Source: Tetrahymena elliotti 4EA (lineage: Eukaryota; Ciliophora; Oligohymenophorea; Hymenostomatida; Tetrahymenidae). Taken from it: a stretch of 64,000 nt of DNA. This document shows, in pieces, positions 1-15,497 of this stretch. Each line of letters opens with the position of its first letter. Position 1 is the first letter of the stretch. Both the position numbers and the translations under genes were made by a program. The DNA is taken from NCBI GenBank assembly GCA_000231825.2, contig JH720326.1, positions 383,701 to 447,700 on the forward strand. Reading direction: 5' to 3'. A model generated the notes under the pieces. It searched no databases, was not told where the DNA came from, and was given only the letters and a program-made list of their open reading frames with translations.

Positions 1-1182
1 TAATTTAGTATCATTATTTAACTAAACTACTAATTTAATATTGTTTTCATTTTTAAAGAATGAAGAACTATTTTTTTCTAAGCTCAATTAGCTATTATAT
101 TTAGGGTAATCTAATATATCAAAAACTAAATCCTTTATACATACCCTTACTTCTATTTATTTTTCTTGAAAATAAAGAGAGCTGCCTTTCTTGTAATATT
201 AACTAGAACCTTTCTTTATTGTAATATAGTCTACATTTTAATTATTATTAAAATCATAGCCTATTATATTATTAAGTTGTATAGAAAAATTTTTTGATTG
301 CGAGAGAGCTTTTATTTTAAATCTGAATACATATTTTGTGTTTTAATCCAAGGAGATATCTGAAAAAGCATATAAATATTCAGAGTTAGGTTGGTGTATT
401 AGGATTTTATTTTGATTATTTTTTTCAAAAATTTTGACGATTTAATCACAATTGTTTTTTCCTTCAAAGAATGAAATAATATTAGTTTTCTACTGATTTG
501 GGTATTACCTTATTTGAAATACACTTAATTAATTTATTTATTTTAATATTTCATCTTGTGTGAATTTACCTGATTTGGAATCAAATTCAGTTTACATATT
601 GTTTGAGTTAGTATTAATAGCAGACACTATTTAAGAACTAAGATTATTTAATTTTGATGAAATTCCATCAATAAATTTTTTGTAATTGTCTTCTAATTAA
701 GTTATATTTGCTTACGTATCTTTAAAAATAGATTTTAACTCTTTTATTCTAGCTAATTTATGATATTCTTATATTATTTTAGGCATACTCGCCTAAATTT
801 ATTAAGGTTTTTATATTGTTTATTTCTAGCAAGCATCAATTTGGTTGTTTACTACACTCTTTAATTCTACAAAATAGCTTTCTATTTGTTGCACTAAAGT
901 TTAAGCATTCTATTCTTTTATAAGTTTTACAGCTTATAGAAGAATTTAGTTATTTTTAAGAGGTGGCCACTTTGGGATTATAGTATCATTATTAGATTCT
1001 ATAATTTATTTGATTAAGACATAATTTATAGATAAATTGAAATTTTCATCTTCTTCTACACAAGCTAGACAATATAAAAGCTATTGATTTTATTTATTAT
1101 TCTATATACCTTTCACTTGCATATATTCTATCTAATATGTAGGATGATTCTAGCATTATTATATTTCTATTTTAGAATCCAT
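1..1182 (-). CDS. Coiled-coil protein with N-terminal B-box-like zinc finger (3' end outside window)
   Basis: With TAA/TAG as Gln there is no TGA in this frame from the ATG at 1182-1180 down to base 1, about 394 codons, so the C-terminus lies beyond the window. The N-terminus carries a zinc-binding pattern: C10-x2-H13, then C38-x2-C41 followed by acidic residues, and a short KWPPL stretch about 35 residues on. This CxxH..CxxC arrangement followed by helical, Gln/Lys/Glu-rich sequence is common in large ciliate families of B-box-like proteins; the rest is polar and coiled-coil-like. The start is preceded by the usual A-rich leader (AAATAAATA before ATG). The gene is divergent from the PCI gene at 1518, with 335 bp between the starts. 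The exact function is unknown. Zinc binding is inferred from residue spacing only. Confidence 0.75.
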
Positions 1183-1517
1183 TTATTTATTTGATTTATT
1201 TATTATTTTTAATGAATATAAAAATATTCTTTTTTGGAAATTTAATTTAAAATGAAAATTTTTTTATTTCACTTAGATTATTTATTTTTAAAATAGTAGA
1301 AATTTAATAAAAATAGTAAATAAATATTGTGTTTTGAATACAATTTAATATTAATTTCATTAGGAATTAGTAAATCTAAAAAATTATTTAAAGTAAACAT
1401 AAATTTATTTAAAAGATTGTGATTGAATAATAAATAGATTGTTTAACAAAATATCTAAAATATATTACAAACAAAGTAGTGTAGCACCATAGTATAATAG
1501 GGATTAAAGAAATAGCA
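1183..1517. other. Divergent intergenic region
   Basis: AT-rich spacer between two divergent starts, so it should hold both promoters. No specific motif can be named. Confidence 0.5.
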
Positions 1518-3043
1518 ATGGCAAGTTAAAATTAGATTATTGAGATATTTAAAAATCTCAAAGAAAGTAAAGTTAATTTAATGATCAATAGATTTGCTAA
1601 TTTGGAATCTCTTTCATTGGTAAGTTAGATATAATTATGAATAACTGATTGCGAAAATGATTTTTAAAATTTTGATTTTAACCATTTTGTTTTAACCAAA
1701 TAGAATGAGCGTGAAAATTTGATGAAAAATGAGCAAAATATTAAAGAGCAGATCAATCAAAAATTTGAAATAGAGGAAATAGATGAACCATTTCTCAATT
1801 TTTTGTTTTTGTATGTCAAATGGCTAAATGATAAAGATCAAACTAATTACTATGATCCTTATAAGAATCTCATCAAGGCATTAGATTATCTCAAAAACAT
1901 GATTAGTATTATGAAAAGCACTCATGAATACCTTATGAAATTCATCACCTATTTTATTTAGGTTTCTAAGATTATATCCAAAAAGGTTCTTGATTTTGCT
2001 AGACAGGTAAATATTTTAAATAAAACAAAGATATCTTATTCAATTTTAGTTTTATTTTTCAAAAGTAAAAACAATGAATTAATATTCTTGTTATTTTCTA
2101 TGTTATTAAATCTTTTCTTATAAAAATAACTATTCAAAATAAATAAATTAAATTAACATTTTTAGTAAAAGTGAACATTTTTAATATAAAATAGAATAGA
2201 AAAGATGAAAATAAATTTATGTCTGATTTAGAATAGCACTTCTAAACATGGATTTCTACTATTAACAAGGAATTGAAAGATAAAGATAGTTAATTTAAAA
2301 AACAAATTATTTTAAAGATTTATAATATTTAATTGGGTATACGTTTTTAGAAGTATGATTATCCCGGTTGTTCAAGTATTCTTAATCATACAAAGAACTA
2401 TTAGGATCCTTCTAATAGTTACTTGAATTAAGAGCCAATTAGTTAAAGAATTTTATTTATGTACTACTTTGGTAGATTATAGATTTTCTCTTAAGATTTC
2501 AAAAAAGCAAGTCAATGTTTGCAATATGCTTTAGATAAATGTCCAGCTAATGCTTTCAAATAAAGAAGATAAATTTTAAAGTACTTAATCCCTGTAAACA
2601 TGTACTGTGGAAAGTTCCCTACCTCAGAGCTTATAAAAAAGTATGAATTATATGAATATTCAGATTTGGCTATAGCTATTTTAGAAGGTAACATGAAAAA
2701 ACTTGAAGAGCAAAGAGAAAAATGGAAAAAGTGTTGGATCAAAAGAAGTTTATATCTTTTCATTGGTATGCTTGAAACCTTAACAATTAGAAACCTCTGC
2801 AAGAGAGTTATATAAATTATGGAAAAATAAAGAAGTAGTAGTAATGTTTTTAACTTAGAATTAAATAAATTTAAACTTGCTTTCGAATTTTCTGCTTAAA
2901 GACCATTTGAAGAAGAAGAAGTTGCATGTCTTCTTGGTAACCTCTTTTATTAATAATATTTATTTGGATATGTCCACAAAACGGCTAAAGGTTCTACTGT
3001 TGTTCTTAGACCTCAAAATGCTTGCCCAAAATTAAAATCTTGA
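1518..3043 (+). CDS. PCID2: PCI-domain protein, PCID2/Thp1 family (TREX-2 mRNA export)
   Basis: Three exons: 1518-1619, 1704-2006 and about 2195-3043, giving 417 residues, close to animal PCID2 (about 400). The last exon aligns along its length with PCID2/Thp1 as I know it. Recognisable pieces are the YYFGR segment after QRILFM, a KYLIPVNMYCGKFPT block matching the YLLPVKMLLGHMPT region, an ITYRNL-like TIRNLCKRV helix, and a winged-helix part ending in a VACLLGNLFY stretch. Family knowledge: Thp1/PCID2 pairs with Sac3/GANP and Sem1 in TREX-2 at the nuclear pore, coupling transcription to mRNA export. Exons 1 and 2 are less conserved. The first base of exon 3 is uncertain: 2195 keeps the phase, whereas the stronger-looking acceptor at 2165 would bring a TGA into frame. 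Stop TGA at 3041-3043. Confidence 0.9.
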
Positions 3044-3815
3044 ATCAAATGAAAAAATAAAAACTAATTATTGTTTTATTTCTTAATATTTATTGTTTTG
3101 TAAGCCTTCTTATTTCTAAAATCTAAATTAATAATATAAAATAAAACCTTTTATTCTTGTACTACATTTCTTTCCTGTTAATACTGAAAAGTATATTACT
3201 ATGATTCCTCATTAATTAGCACCTACCTGCTGCATAGTTTTATAATAAGTAAATAAATAAATTAATTACTTTATTAATGATTGAAGTGACTGTAAGTAAT
3301 ACAAAAAAGATATTTATGAGATTTGAGGATATCAATTCAATAAAATTGAGTAAGAAAAAAATAATTTAGATTTTTAATTGAACTTAATATCATAAGTATT
3401 TAATGAATAAAGTATCTTAGGTATTTAAGAGAATTACGAAAATAAAAATTTATTGATTTTTTTTAATAAAGGAATTAAAAATGAAATATTTAAACTTTTT
3501 TAATTTCTAGCCTAAATAGAGACTAATTTTTAAAATGTCAAAAGATGTTGAGTATTTTTATTGATTTAATTAATATTTTTGTTACTGATAATTTTTCAGA
3601 TTTTTTGCGCAGAAATTCAATTTGATTGCATTGAAAAGTTAAAATAAAAAATTAAATATAAAAAACAGCAATAGTTTAATAAAAAACATAGTCTTTTAAG
3701 CTTTTATTAATATAAACCAAATAAATTATTCAATAAATACATTTCTATACAAAAGCACTCATTTTAGCTAGCATCGAAAAAATACTTATAGTCAGAAAAA
3801 TTAAAAGGGAACGAC
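3044..3815. other. Intergenic, nothing recognised
   Basis: About 770 bp of AT-rich sequence between two genes on the same strand. It should include the 3' UTR of the PCI gene and the promoter of the RING/B-box gene. No repeat, RNA gene or coding signal was seen. Confidence 0.5.
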
Positions 3816-6800
3816 ATGAGTGATAGCGAACTTAGTGGAGAAGTCAAAGAAAGTCAAGATAATAACATTTTAAAATCAGAATTGATTGCTACTTTTGGAG
3901 ATAAATAGATTAAAAATTAATAAAAAGATCATTTAAGTAGTTATCAACATAGAAATTAGTTTGGAAACTTAATTAGTTAGCAATCAGATATTTAGCAAAT
4001 GTACTAGTTTGATAATGGAAAAATGTAGAATCAATTCTTTGTTGATCAAAATTAGTTTAAACAAACAAGCAATAATTTTAACAATAATTTTTTAGACTAA
4101 AATATAAATTTTTAATACAAATAAGATGACAAAGTTAATTATACTCCTAAAAGCTTCACTGAAAAAGATAAATATTCCTTAGGAGGAAATGTTTATTAAT
4201 AGAAGATTAATAATTATGCTAATAATGAAGCCGATATTGCAATTATGTTGAATAACTCTATCTAAAGTGCACATTCTTAATAGATTATCAATAACGATAT
4301 TAGTGATGAAGAAAATGAAAGAAGATTGGCAAATAATTTTTAAATCAGTGGAAATAGTTTGAGTCCAGATTTTAAAATTGAATCTGTGAAAAATACTAAC
4401 TAACAAAACAGCACTAATTATTTGCATTAATAGTAAAATAATTAAAATTAATAGGAATCAGATATTAATTAATGGAAAGATGATCATGTAGGTTATGAAG
4501 AATAAAATGATTAAAAAAGGAATTGTGATAGTTGTCATGTTATACCAGCAAATTATATAGCTCTTCCATGCACACATAATTTTTGTATAAATTGTTTAAT
4601 AAAAATTTACACAAACCCTATGATGTGTAGAAAGGATTATGATAATTTTGCAGAACTAGTTTGTTAAATTTGTTCTAAACCTACTAAATTAGATTATGAG
4701 TCATAGATTGCAATAGAAAATGAAATTTAATAGCTTTTAATAAATAGTGTGAATGATTAGAATTCATTGCAGATGATATCAAATCCTAATTTATAGTTAG
4801 ACGATAACAATTAGTAAGAAAGCAGAGATGATTTAAATAATAGTGAAAATCAAGAATAAATTGTTTTGAAGGAATAAATTTAGAAGAAAGATTCATAATA
4901 ATTTTAATCTGCAAATAATTATTTATAAATGTATGATCAGTCTGATCAGAATAGTTAATAGTAATAATAACAATAAGTATAATAGTATTTTTAATAAAGA
5001 TATTAAATGCCTAAAGACGAAGTTATTCATGAAGAAGAAAGTATGGAGACTTTTCTAACTAATGAGACTCACAAATTGGTTTAATTTAATAATGGTGACT
5101 CACCATATCAAAGTCTACCAAAAAGCTCTTTCTAGAATAAATAATATTTGACAAAGAGTTCCTATTCAAGTAATCAAGCAGGATAAACTGGGAATATTTT
5201 AACTAACAGTTTGCTTAAGGTCCTTCATAATAATAATGGAAGTGTCAATAATACCAATTAAAAAAATAATTCATAAAATTAATAAAATATTCAACCAATT
5301 TAATTCTCTGATTTCAAATAAAGCCTAGAAAATTACAAAAACGATAACCTCTTTTTATAGTTTTAAAATGATGATTAGGAGTTTTAAGTAAAGAATCTGA
5401 TGTTAACAGAAGAAAGTGCTGCAGAATCAGATAAAAAAAATATTAGTGCTATTTCACCAATTGCTTCAAACAACAATAAAAATCCCAATTAATTGAATGT
5501 ATTAAAAACAGAAACAGACTAGAGTGCATCTAACAATAATATTTTAGAATTTAGAAGAGTTGAGAGTGATTTAAGTGAATAAGAAAACAATCTTCTAGGT
5601 TTAGAATTATAACAATAAAGTAATTCAATTCAAGCAAATAAGGAAAAGCCATAGATAATACATTCATAATATATTGCTGAAGAAAAACCAAACTAACCTT
5701 AACCAAATATTCGTCTTTTAAATTCTATTCAACAAAGCAAAGATTTTGCTCATTTAAATTAAATTTATTCTTAAAATTTAAAGAAATAAGAAACTCTAAC
5801 ACCCTACACACCCTCAGATTTAAATCTTCTTCATTCTATCCAGTAAAGCTAAGATTTAAAAAGTTCTTATAGCAATAATTCATAAAAAATTTCTAAAGCA
5901 GAAACACCTGCATTTAATAACTAGAATTTCCATATCTTGAATTCAGTTTAACAAAGCAAAGATCTTCAAAATTTTTCTCTTTCCACCAATAATCCAAATT
6001 AATTTTTGAATTTGAATCAAGCAGCCTCACCTCACTCTAATATTCAGTTACTGCATTCAATACAAGATAACTCAAGCTAATCATCAAATAAAATTTCTTA
6101 AAAATAAAGCAATAGCTCAAATTCTGCAGATAACAGATTTTTGTAGATCAAGGATTCAATAAAATAGGTAAATAGTTCACATTTAATCTAAACTGAAGAT
6201 AGTGTCATTTCACAAAATTAAAAAAGAAACATTATTGTTTCAGAGTATATTCCAATGGAAAAAGAAGAAAATAAGTAAATAGTAACTCCTTAAGTCTAAC
6301 ATTCTAATAGTAAAGAAAATATAAGCTTGTCTTAGTAGAATAGCTACATGAGATTGACATAAACAAATAAATACACTGATAATATAAATAATTAACAACA
6401 ATAATAATAGGGTTAAGAAAAGGAATTAAATATGTAACAACAAAGTTAAAGCATTCAATAAACTTAACCTTAATCTCTTAATAACAGTTCTTAAGTAAGC
6501 AAATAAGACTCAAATATAAATAAATAGCTTAAAAATAGCAAAATTTAATAATAAGAATAAGTTTAACAGTAATAATAAAAACAAACTCAATAGAATTAGT
6601 AAAGTAGTTATGATAATTAATTCTTGAGAACAAGAGAGTAAATAAAGAGTGGAGGTAAAATTAGCTATAGAAGTAGTAGAAATAGTAAATCAGAAAGTAT
6701 GACTGAGAATCAACTCATGTAAAGCTTGGAAAGCAATAATATTAATGCTTTAAGCACTAATTGTAATGAACATCCTTTAGAAGATGCTTAACTATTTTGT

Positions 6801-9653
6801 TTTACTTGTGAATGTAAATGCATTTGTACAGCATGCTAAACTGACTCTATAAAGCATAATGGACACCAAGTTGAGAATGTAACAAGAAGTTATGATATTT
6901 TGTAAATTAGACTTTAAGAAACACATCAAGATATTTCAAATAAAATTGAATTAATGGATTCTACTTATTGGAATTTCTCTTAATAAAAAATTAATGTTCA
7001 AAAGAAAAATGAAGAAATGTAATAATAAATTACTCAAACATTTAACAGTCTCAGGGATTTATTAAAACTTAAAGAAAATGAGCTTTTGTAGCAACTTGCT
7101 CAACACTAATAAAAAGCATTGTAAATAGTTGACTAAGAGTGTAATAAAATGCAGGAAGCAAGAAAAACTCTTGAGACAGTTTCAGGAAAATTAAACATAA
7201 TTTAAAATGCTCAACCCTCTGAATTAGTTGAACTATCAGATTGTACTATTGCTTTTAATTATTATGCAGAATGCAAAAGAATATTAAACGAAATTATTTC
7301 TAAGACTAAAATTGATTAAGAGCCAATAAAATAATTTGAAAATACTTCATTAGGAATTATATAACAAATTATTGATTAAGTTAAAATTTGCATAAGTGAT
7401 ATTAAATTCCCTCAACCACAAAGAGATTTGAGGTTATCTCCATAGAGTAATAGATTTATGGCAAGTAATTTCTAACTAAATAATTTTACTCCATAACATT
7501 AATCTATAACCACAATAGAGGAAGTGGGAACATAAAATAGCAATTAAGCTTTTTATTCAAATAAACTGAGTCAAAATAAATCGGATTCAAATTAAAAGGC
7601 TAAGGAAAATCAAGCAAATCTAGAAAGTTTAGCCAAATTCAAGTAAATTCTTCATAATAACTCAGCTTAAGCTAATACTAATAATACAAATCAGATCACT
7701 TTTGAGAGAAAAGATTTATAAAATCAATTAATGAAATAACAGCTTCAGTTCAATTCAGATCAAAAATCTTAATTTTAACATTCTAAAAAAGATTTAAAAA
7801 TAAAAGAGAATAATAATTTTACAGAAAGTGATGAAATAATATCACAAAGTTAGAGAAATCAAACAAATACAGAAGTTAACAAGAACAATAGCAATAACAC
7901 CAATGGCTATTATCTTTACAATAATAGTTAAAGATCAAGTTAACTTAAAAGTCAAAAAGGAGAGCTCTTTTCAAATACAAATACAGAATAAAGTGATAAA
8001 CAGATAGTCAATTCAATTAATAAAGTAAGAATGTAAAATAATTTTTCACCTTCTTCAGTTGACAACTCTAAGAGCTTAGATCAAATAGAATAAAGATATC
8101 AAGTAAATTTCTCAGAATAAAAAAGAGAATCATTTGATTAAAAGGATAATAATATTGATTTAAAGAGTTCTAATATTACCTAGTAAGACAGTGCTCTTAT
8201 TTCTAAGATTTAATAGAGTCATCCAAAACTTAAGCTTTAGTCCAACCATCTTTAAGATGAAATAGATAAAATAAATAACAGTCTCTTTGAATTGTAAGCA
8301 AACATAGACTTGAACACAGTCTTTTGTAGAACAGAGTAGTCTCCTTTGAAGGAAAAAAATGATTATCTAGTAAACTATTCAGAGAGATAGCAAAAGCTTA
8401 ATTCTAATAGAGTACCTAAAAAGTATAGCCCTAATCATTATCAAAGTTAACAATAACAATCTTAATAATCTTCTATTAATTCTGTAAAGCAACAAGTACT
8501 TTCTCCCACTACTGCATCAAGTATTCAAAAGTTTTTCAAAAACTTTTAATAAAAATATGAATAGAAATAAGGGTAATCAACCGCAAATACTCAGTAGAGT
8601 TTTACAAGTAAAAGCAGCAATCCTGAAGCAAGACAAACAAATAATCTCAAATTATCTAATTCTATTTTTAGTTACTCTAAAAAAATAAATGAACAAAATC
8701 AAAATTAATCAGTGAAAAAAGAATTAAGATCTAAATATTAGCACCATAAACACCTCAGTGACATAAAAGTAAATTCTATATCTATTAGTAATGATATCTC
8801 TAATCAATCTAATATTTTATCTCCAAAACCACTTCTAAATGACTTTGACTTTTAGCTCTACAGTAATAAAAGTAGTAAGGATATCAATTACAATTTCTCT
8901 ACCTCTTCATAAACAGGTGATAACTTCATCTATCTACCAGAGTAATCTGTTATTGAAAAACTTTCTGCATTTTAACAAGATATCAAAAACTCATCAATCT
9001 TCCAAAAAGAGCTCAGAATGAAAGAAATTGATTGGATGAAAACAAAAACAATAACTTTACTTAAAAAATCAGAAAATCACTTTTAATCACAACACACATT
9101 TAATAATGAGTAAGATCAAGCTTAATCTTACTTGTAAAAATCTACCATTACACCAAATAATTATCGTTCTAATTCAAACATAAACTTGTCTAAATTATCT
9201 ATTAACTCAACGGCTAATCAATTTAATACTTCCAATTCTTAATTTATTCCAAATAATAATTACCATTCAGAGGGTAGATAAAGCTGTCTAAGCAGCAACA
9301 ATAACCTCAGGTCAGTCACACCCAAACAATCTTCTCCTTCAGCTAACTATTTCAATAAAGCTACTTATAACTCTTCCAAATAAAATATTAACAATTTCTA
9401 AGGTTAATACTCTCAAAAAAGACTTCAAAAACCAAAAAGCTTCACTTCAAGAAATCTTTTGAGCATGTTTGATAAATCTCCTTCCAATAATTTTTTCGTA
9501 TTAAATTAAGAAAAATTTTTGGGAGAAACTAAGTCCCTAAAGAATTTTACAAACAGTAATAACAACAATTAAAATTTAGTAGAATCATTTAACATGATAA
9601 ACCATAATGGGAATATAAATATTAATGGTAATAACAATAACAGTCTTATTTGA
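3816..9653 (+). CDS. Giant RING / B-box / coiled-coil (TRIM-like) protein, Q/N-rich
   Basis: A single uninterrupted frame of 1,945 codons, no intron needed, with TGA at 9651-9653. Residues 1-230 are Gln/Asn-rich. From residue 237 a RING-like finger has CDSC, then C-T-H-x2-C-x2-C, then a CQIC pair. A B-box 2-like finger starts at residue 983 (CNEH...CFTC...CTAC...HNGH). It is followed at about 1015-1140 by a heptad-rich coiled coil, so the order RING, B-box, coiled coil is that of TRIM/RBCC proteins. The rest is low-complexity Ser/Asn/Gln. Between residues 634 and 760 four copies of a motif of the form hL(N/H)S(I/V)Q recur every 35-39 residues. Family knowledge: RBCC proteins are often ubiquitin ligases, but the RING here has unusual spacing, so ligase activity is an inference. 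It is convergent with SRP54, 365 bp apart. Confidence 0.88.
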
Positions 9654-10018
9654 AATAAAAAAATTAAAAAATAAAATTTTATCTAATTTAATACTATTTA
9701 TAATCTTGTGTATCTTATCTTATTTTTTATCTTCATCTTCAAGAGTTATTCTAATTATTTATTCTTATTCAGTTGTTTTCAATCATTTTATTATCAATTA
9801 TAAATTACTTTTAGGTTTACGAATAATGTTTTGAAATAATAAAAAATAACTTAAATTATATTTGATTAATGAATGGATGGATTAAAGGAAATAATACGGT
9901 TGACAAAAATATTTAATAAACCCAAATTGAATGAACTATATTAGTTTGATTAAGTTTAGTTTGATTGATTATATATGTTTATTTTAAATATATATTAAAT
10001 GATGTGATTGATTTCATC
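9654..10018. other. Convergent 3' intergenic region
   Basis: AT-rich spacer between two converging stops. It holds the two 3' UTRs; no terminator-like structure was recognised. Confidence 0.5.
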
Positions 10019-11911
<1,893 letters not shown>

Positions 11912-14274
11912 CTCTATTAAAACTTTTTATGACTATTTGAATAAATAAAGTTTGTTTTTTTATAAAATTTGTTTTGAATTAAAAATTGAAGCAAATAAAT
12001 TTATGAACGAATGAATTCTTCCTTCTTAATCAATTAATCAATATGAATAAAAGCAATAAGAAGAAGAAGAAATTCAATCTGCACTAATCTAAAACAAGCA
12101 AGCAAACAAACAAACAAAGATAATGAATATATCTTCTATTTAATTTAGATAATCCTTAACTAATATCAATGATTATTATTCTAAAATAGTCTTTTTTCTA
12201 CTAATTATATGCGTTTTAGAGCTGCCTTCATCTTTTTAATTGAAACACGTATGCAATTACATTTAATCATAATTCTTCTGCATAAAAGCCTTATCAATAT
12301 AAATTTTGCCATTATACTTATTATCAAAGAATAAAAGAATTTTTAAGTCCTTCCAAAAAAATTACAACCAAATATTATAATAAAAATCTAATTTATTCTT
12401 TTGACCATTCATACTTATTAAAATTCACTAGACATTTTTATTTTTTTTAAATAATAATTTTCATTTAGCACTAGCGTCAATTAATTTTTAAAATAAGAAT
12501 AATATTTTAATCCAAATTATGAAAATCACATATACTTTGTTTTTTAAAAAATCTTAAATATTACAAATATTTTTAAATTATTTATTCAGAATTTTATTCA
12601 AGTAAATATATTTTATCATGATTAAACTGTATTAAATTTAAGATTTTAATTTTTAGCTGAAAAATAATTATTATATCTTTCAAAATATATATGAATAAAA
12701 TCTAATTATTAAAGAATATTAATTAAAATATAAAATAAATTTAAACTACATTTTCTTGATTAATAATAGAAAAAGGTTTTCATATTTTTTATTATAAAAA
12801 CACGAAATCCAAAACAATTAAAAAAAAGATAAATCATTACTCAATTTTACTTTTGAAGAGAAAAGGTGATAATTAAAGGTTCTAAAAAAGTAAACTACAT
12901 TATTAGAGTTCATATTATTTTGAATACAAACAAATTAAACTTAGTTAAATATAACAGAAAAATTAACTTCTAAATTAATTACTACTCATATAACCCTTAA
13001 ACTCAATAACATAATGATTTAAAAAAAAGGTTTTCAAATTGAAGTTAAATACCCTCAAAATAGAATTGGATGAACAAATAAATTAAATAAATTGAAAAAA
13101 AAAAATTAATTTAAAATAATAGTTTTTCTCTATTTAAAAAGAAATAATATTAGAGATTTACAAAATTTTATCAGAGAATACTCAATAAATACTTTTCGGT
13201 TACTTACTTCTCTAAAATCTACAATTTGAATGAGAAATAGCTTTTGATCTTGATTTTAAAACATAATTATTAATTTTAATAAAAAAATCAAATATTAAAA
13301 TAGTAATCAGATATGCGACGACTGATTAAGCATCAAAAATGTTTTATCTATCTCATCAAATATTTTATTTTTATTATTCAATTTATTTACATATTTTTAC
13401 CAATACCATACAGAATTTTATTTTGTACACTTCTTGCTTTTATGAAATAAAAATATCATTTGTTGGTCTAAATATTCAAAAATTAACATTTTTGGCTATT
13501 ATTTGTTTAGAAAGAAAGCTTACTTAAAAAATATTGATTTGAAATTTATTTTTTTCTAAATTTTAGACATATATTATGCTTATTCCTTAGAAAAATTATT
13601 ATTATGATTATTTTGAATAATATTTTTAAATTTTAATTGATAAATAATATGATTTATTTGAAAAATTTGAAAATTTCTGAGTTATTATATGTTGAACTAT
13701 CTAATTGAATTAGTCAAAAACAAAATTATTGCATATGTATTTGATTTACATAAAATGTCCAATAGATATATGATTTCATTAAATAAGGAATGAATTCCAA
13801 AGAAAAGAATTTATTTTTGTTTGATTTTAGTTTTATTTCAATGGTTTTAAGTGACTTGTATTTTTATTTTAATTGATTGATTTGATAAATCTACCTTGTT
13901 ACATTTTTAATATGCAATTATCTATCTTCTTTTTTATTGATTATTTAGGTTTTCCATTAATCATTGATTTTTTAAATTAAAGCTTTAATCTTTAGAAATA
14001 TAAATATTAATTTTTTTAAAAGCATAGAAATTTTTTAGTTTACTAATTTTATTTTTGATTAATTGACAAATTTTCTGACCAAAAAATAGCTTTATCAAAC
14101 AAATTAATTAGAAAATAATACTAAACATCTATCTATTTCATGCGTCTCTTTGAAACCTTTCTAATAGATAAATATCATAATCTATCAAATCTTTTAGAAA
14201 CAAAAAATAAAGTAAAAATAATAAAAAATAAAAAATTTAAAACAAAATAAAATCAAAAAATCAAAAAATAAAAA
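11912..14274. other. Long AT-rich intergenic region
   Basis: About 2.4 kb without a supported gene. It contains the SRP54 promoter side and the leader of the zinc-ribbon gene. A minus-strand stretch at about 12130-12440 looks weakly coding (see findings) but has no start and changes frame. Nothing else was recognised. Confidence 0.5.
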
Positions 14275-14457
14275 ATGGAACAAAATAAATAGGATTGCCC
14301 TAATTGCAAATCAAAAGAAAATGTAATTAAAATTGTATATGGTAAACCAGCACAATCTTTAATTGAAAAAGCAGAGAGAAAGGAAGTCTATTTGGGTGGA
14401 TGTTGTGTTACCTCAGATAAATGGTATTGCTAAGCTTGTAAGAAGAAATTTCAATGA
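14275..14457 (+). CDS. 60-residue zinc-ribbon protein
   Basis: A complete single-exon frame of 60 codons, from ATG at 14275 to TGA at 14455-14457. The protein is one zinc ribbon: a CPNC knuckle at residues 8-11, a central segment with YGKPA and VYLGGCC, then WYCQAC and KKF at the end. I recognise this layout (CPxC, then YGxP, LGGC, WxCxxC) from small stand-alone or C-terminal domains of unknown function in bacteria and eukaryotes. Role and partner are unknown; zinc binding by the four knuckle cysteines is likely. The ATG has a strong A-rich leader (a long run of AAAATAAA-type sequence), usual for expressed genes in this genome. It is isolated, with over 1.6 kb of spacer on each side. Confidence 0.85.
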
Positions 14458-15497
14458 ATAATAAAATAAAAATAAAATATTTTATCTTAAAAATATTAAA
14501 GTATGACTCCTTAAATATTACTATTTGTTATCAGTGTTAAAAAAAAATTTACTTTTATTATAATAAATTTTAAATTATTCTATTTATTTTTCCCCTCATC
14601 TTATGATTAAAAATATTTACTTCCTATCTTTTCAAATATTTTACAATACTTTTGATGCAAAATTGTTTTATTTTAAAATTAAAAAATAGTTTAATAAAAA
14701 CTACCTCTAATTTTACATAAACTAAAATCGTTTTAATAAACAATAATGAACAAAGAATCTTATTGAACATATCAGAAAATATTATCTTTTAAGAAATTTT
14801 AACAAAATAATTAAGAAATTTAATCTAAAAAAATAAATAAGTAAATAGTTTCAATTTTAATTTAGATTTTTTAGATAGATATTATTTGGCTATTTTAGCT
14901 TTGATTTCATTAATGATTCAACAAGAATTTTATGTATGGATTTTATTTTTAGATTGAAGTTTTTTAAATAAATAATTTGTTTGAAAACATAAGAAAAATA
15001 TTTAAAAAATGTCAATCCTCTTAGCATTTAGCTAGAAAAGCAAGAAAAAGCATCACTAAGTTTTACTTTTTTTAATATTTGAGCTAAATCATTTTTTTCA
15101 CAATAAATGTTATTTATAAATGAATGATAATTAATAGCTTTGATAAAAAAAAATTGTTCTACTTATTAAAAAGTTAAATAATTGATAAATATTTCTTTTT
15201 TCTTAGTCTATTTAATAAGATTAACAATTTTAATAGTGAATACAAATATTAAAACTTAATTATTACTTATCAATTTGAAAGAAATTGAAAACTGTTTATT
15301 AAATTATTATTTGCTTAATAATGGATTGGTATATGTATTCTTAATTATTACAAAGGATTTTATTTTAGTTTTAAAAAAAGTAATTCTAAAATAATAGCTC
15401 AAGGTAAGCACACATGGAGGGGGTAAATTAATTTAAGAGGCTAAAAAGATATAAATATTAAATTATCACCCAATTCCGCCAACTTAAAGAAAGGAAA

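Noticed and set aside
13339..13527. 62-codon plus-strand ORF with a Met start
   Set aside because: T-rich sequence giving Phe/Ile/Tyr/Leu only, no codon-position signal, and located in long spacer.
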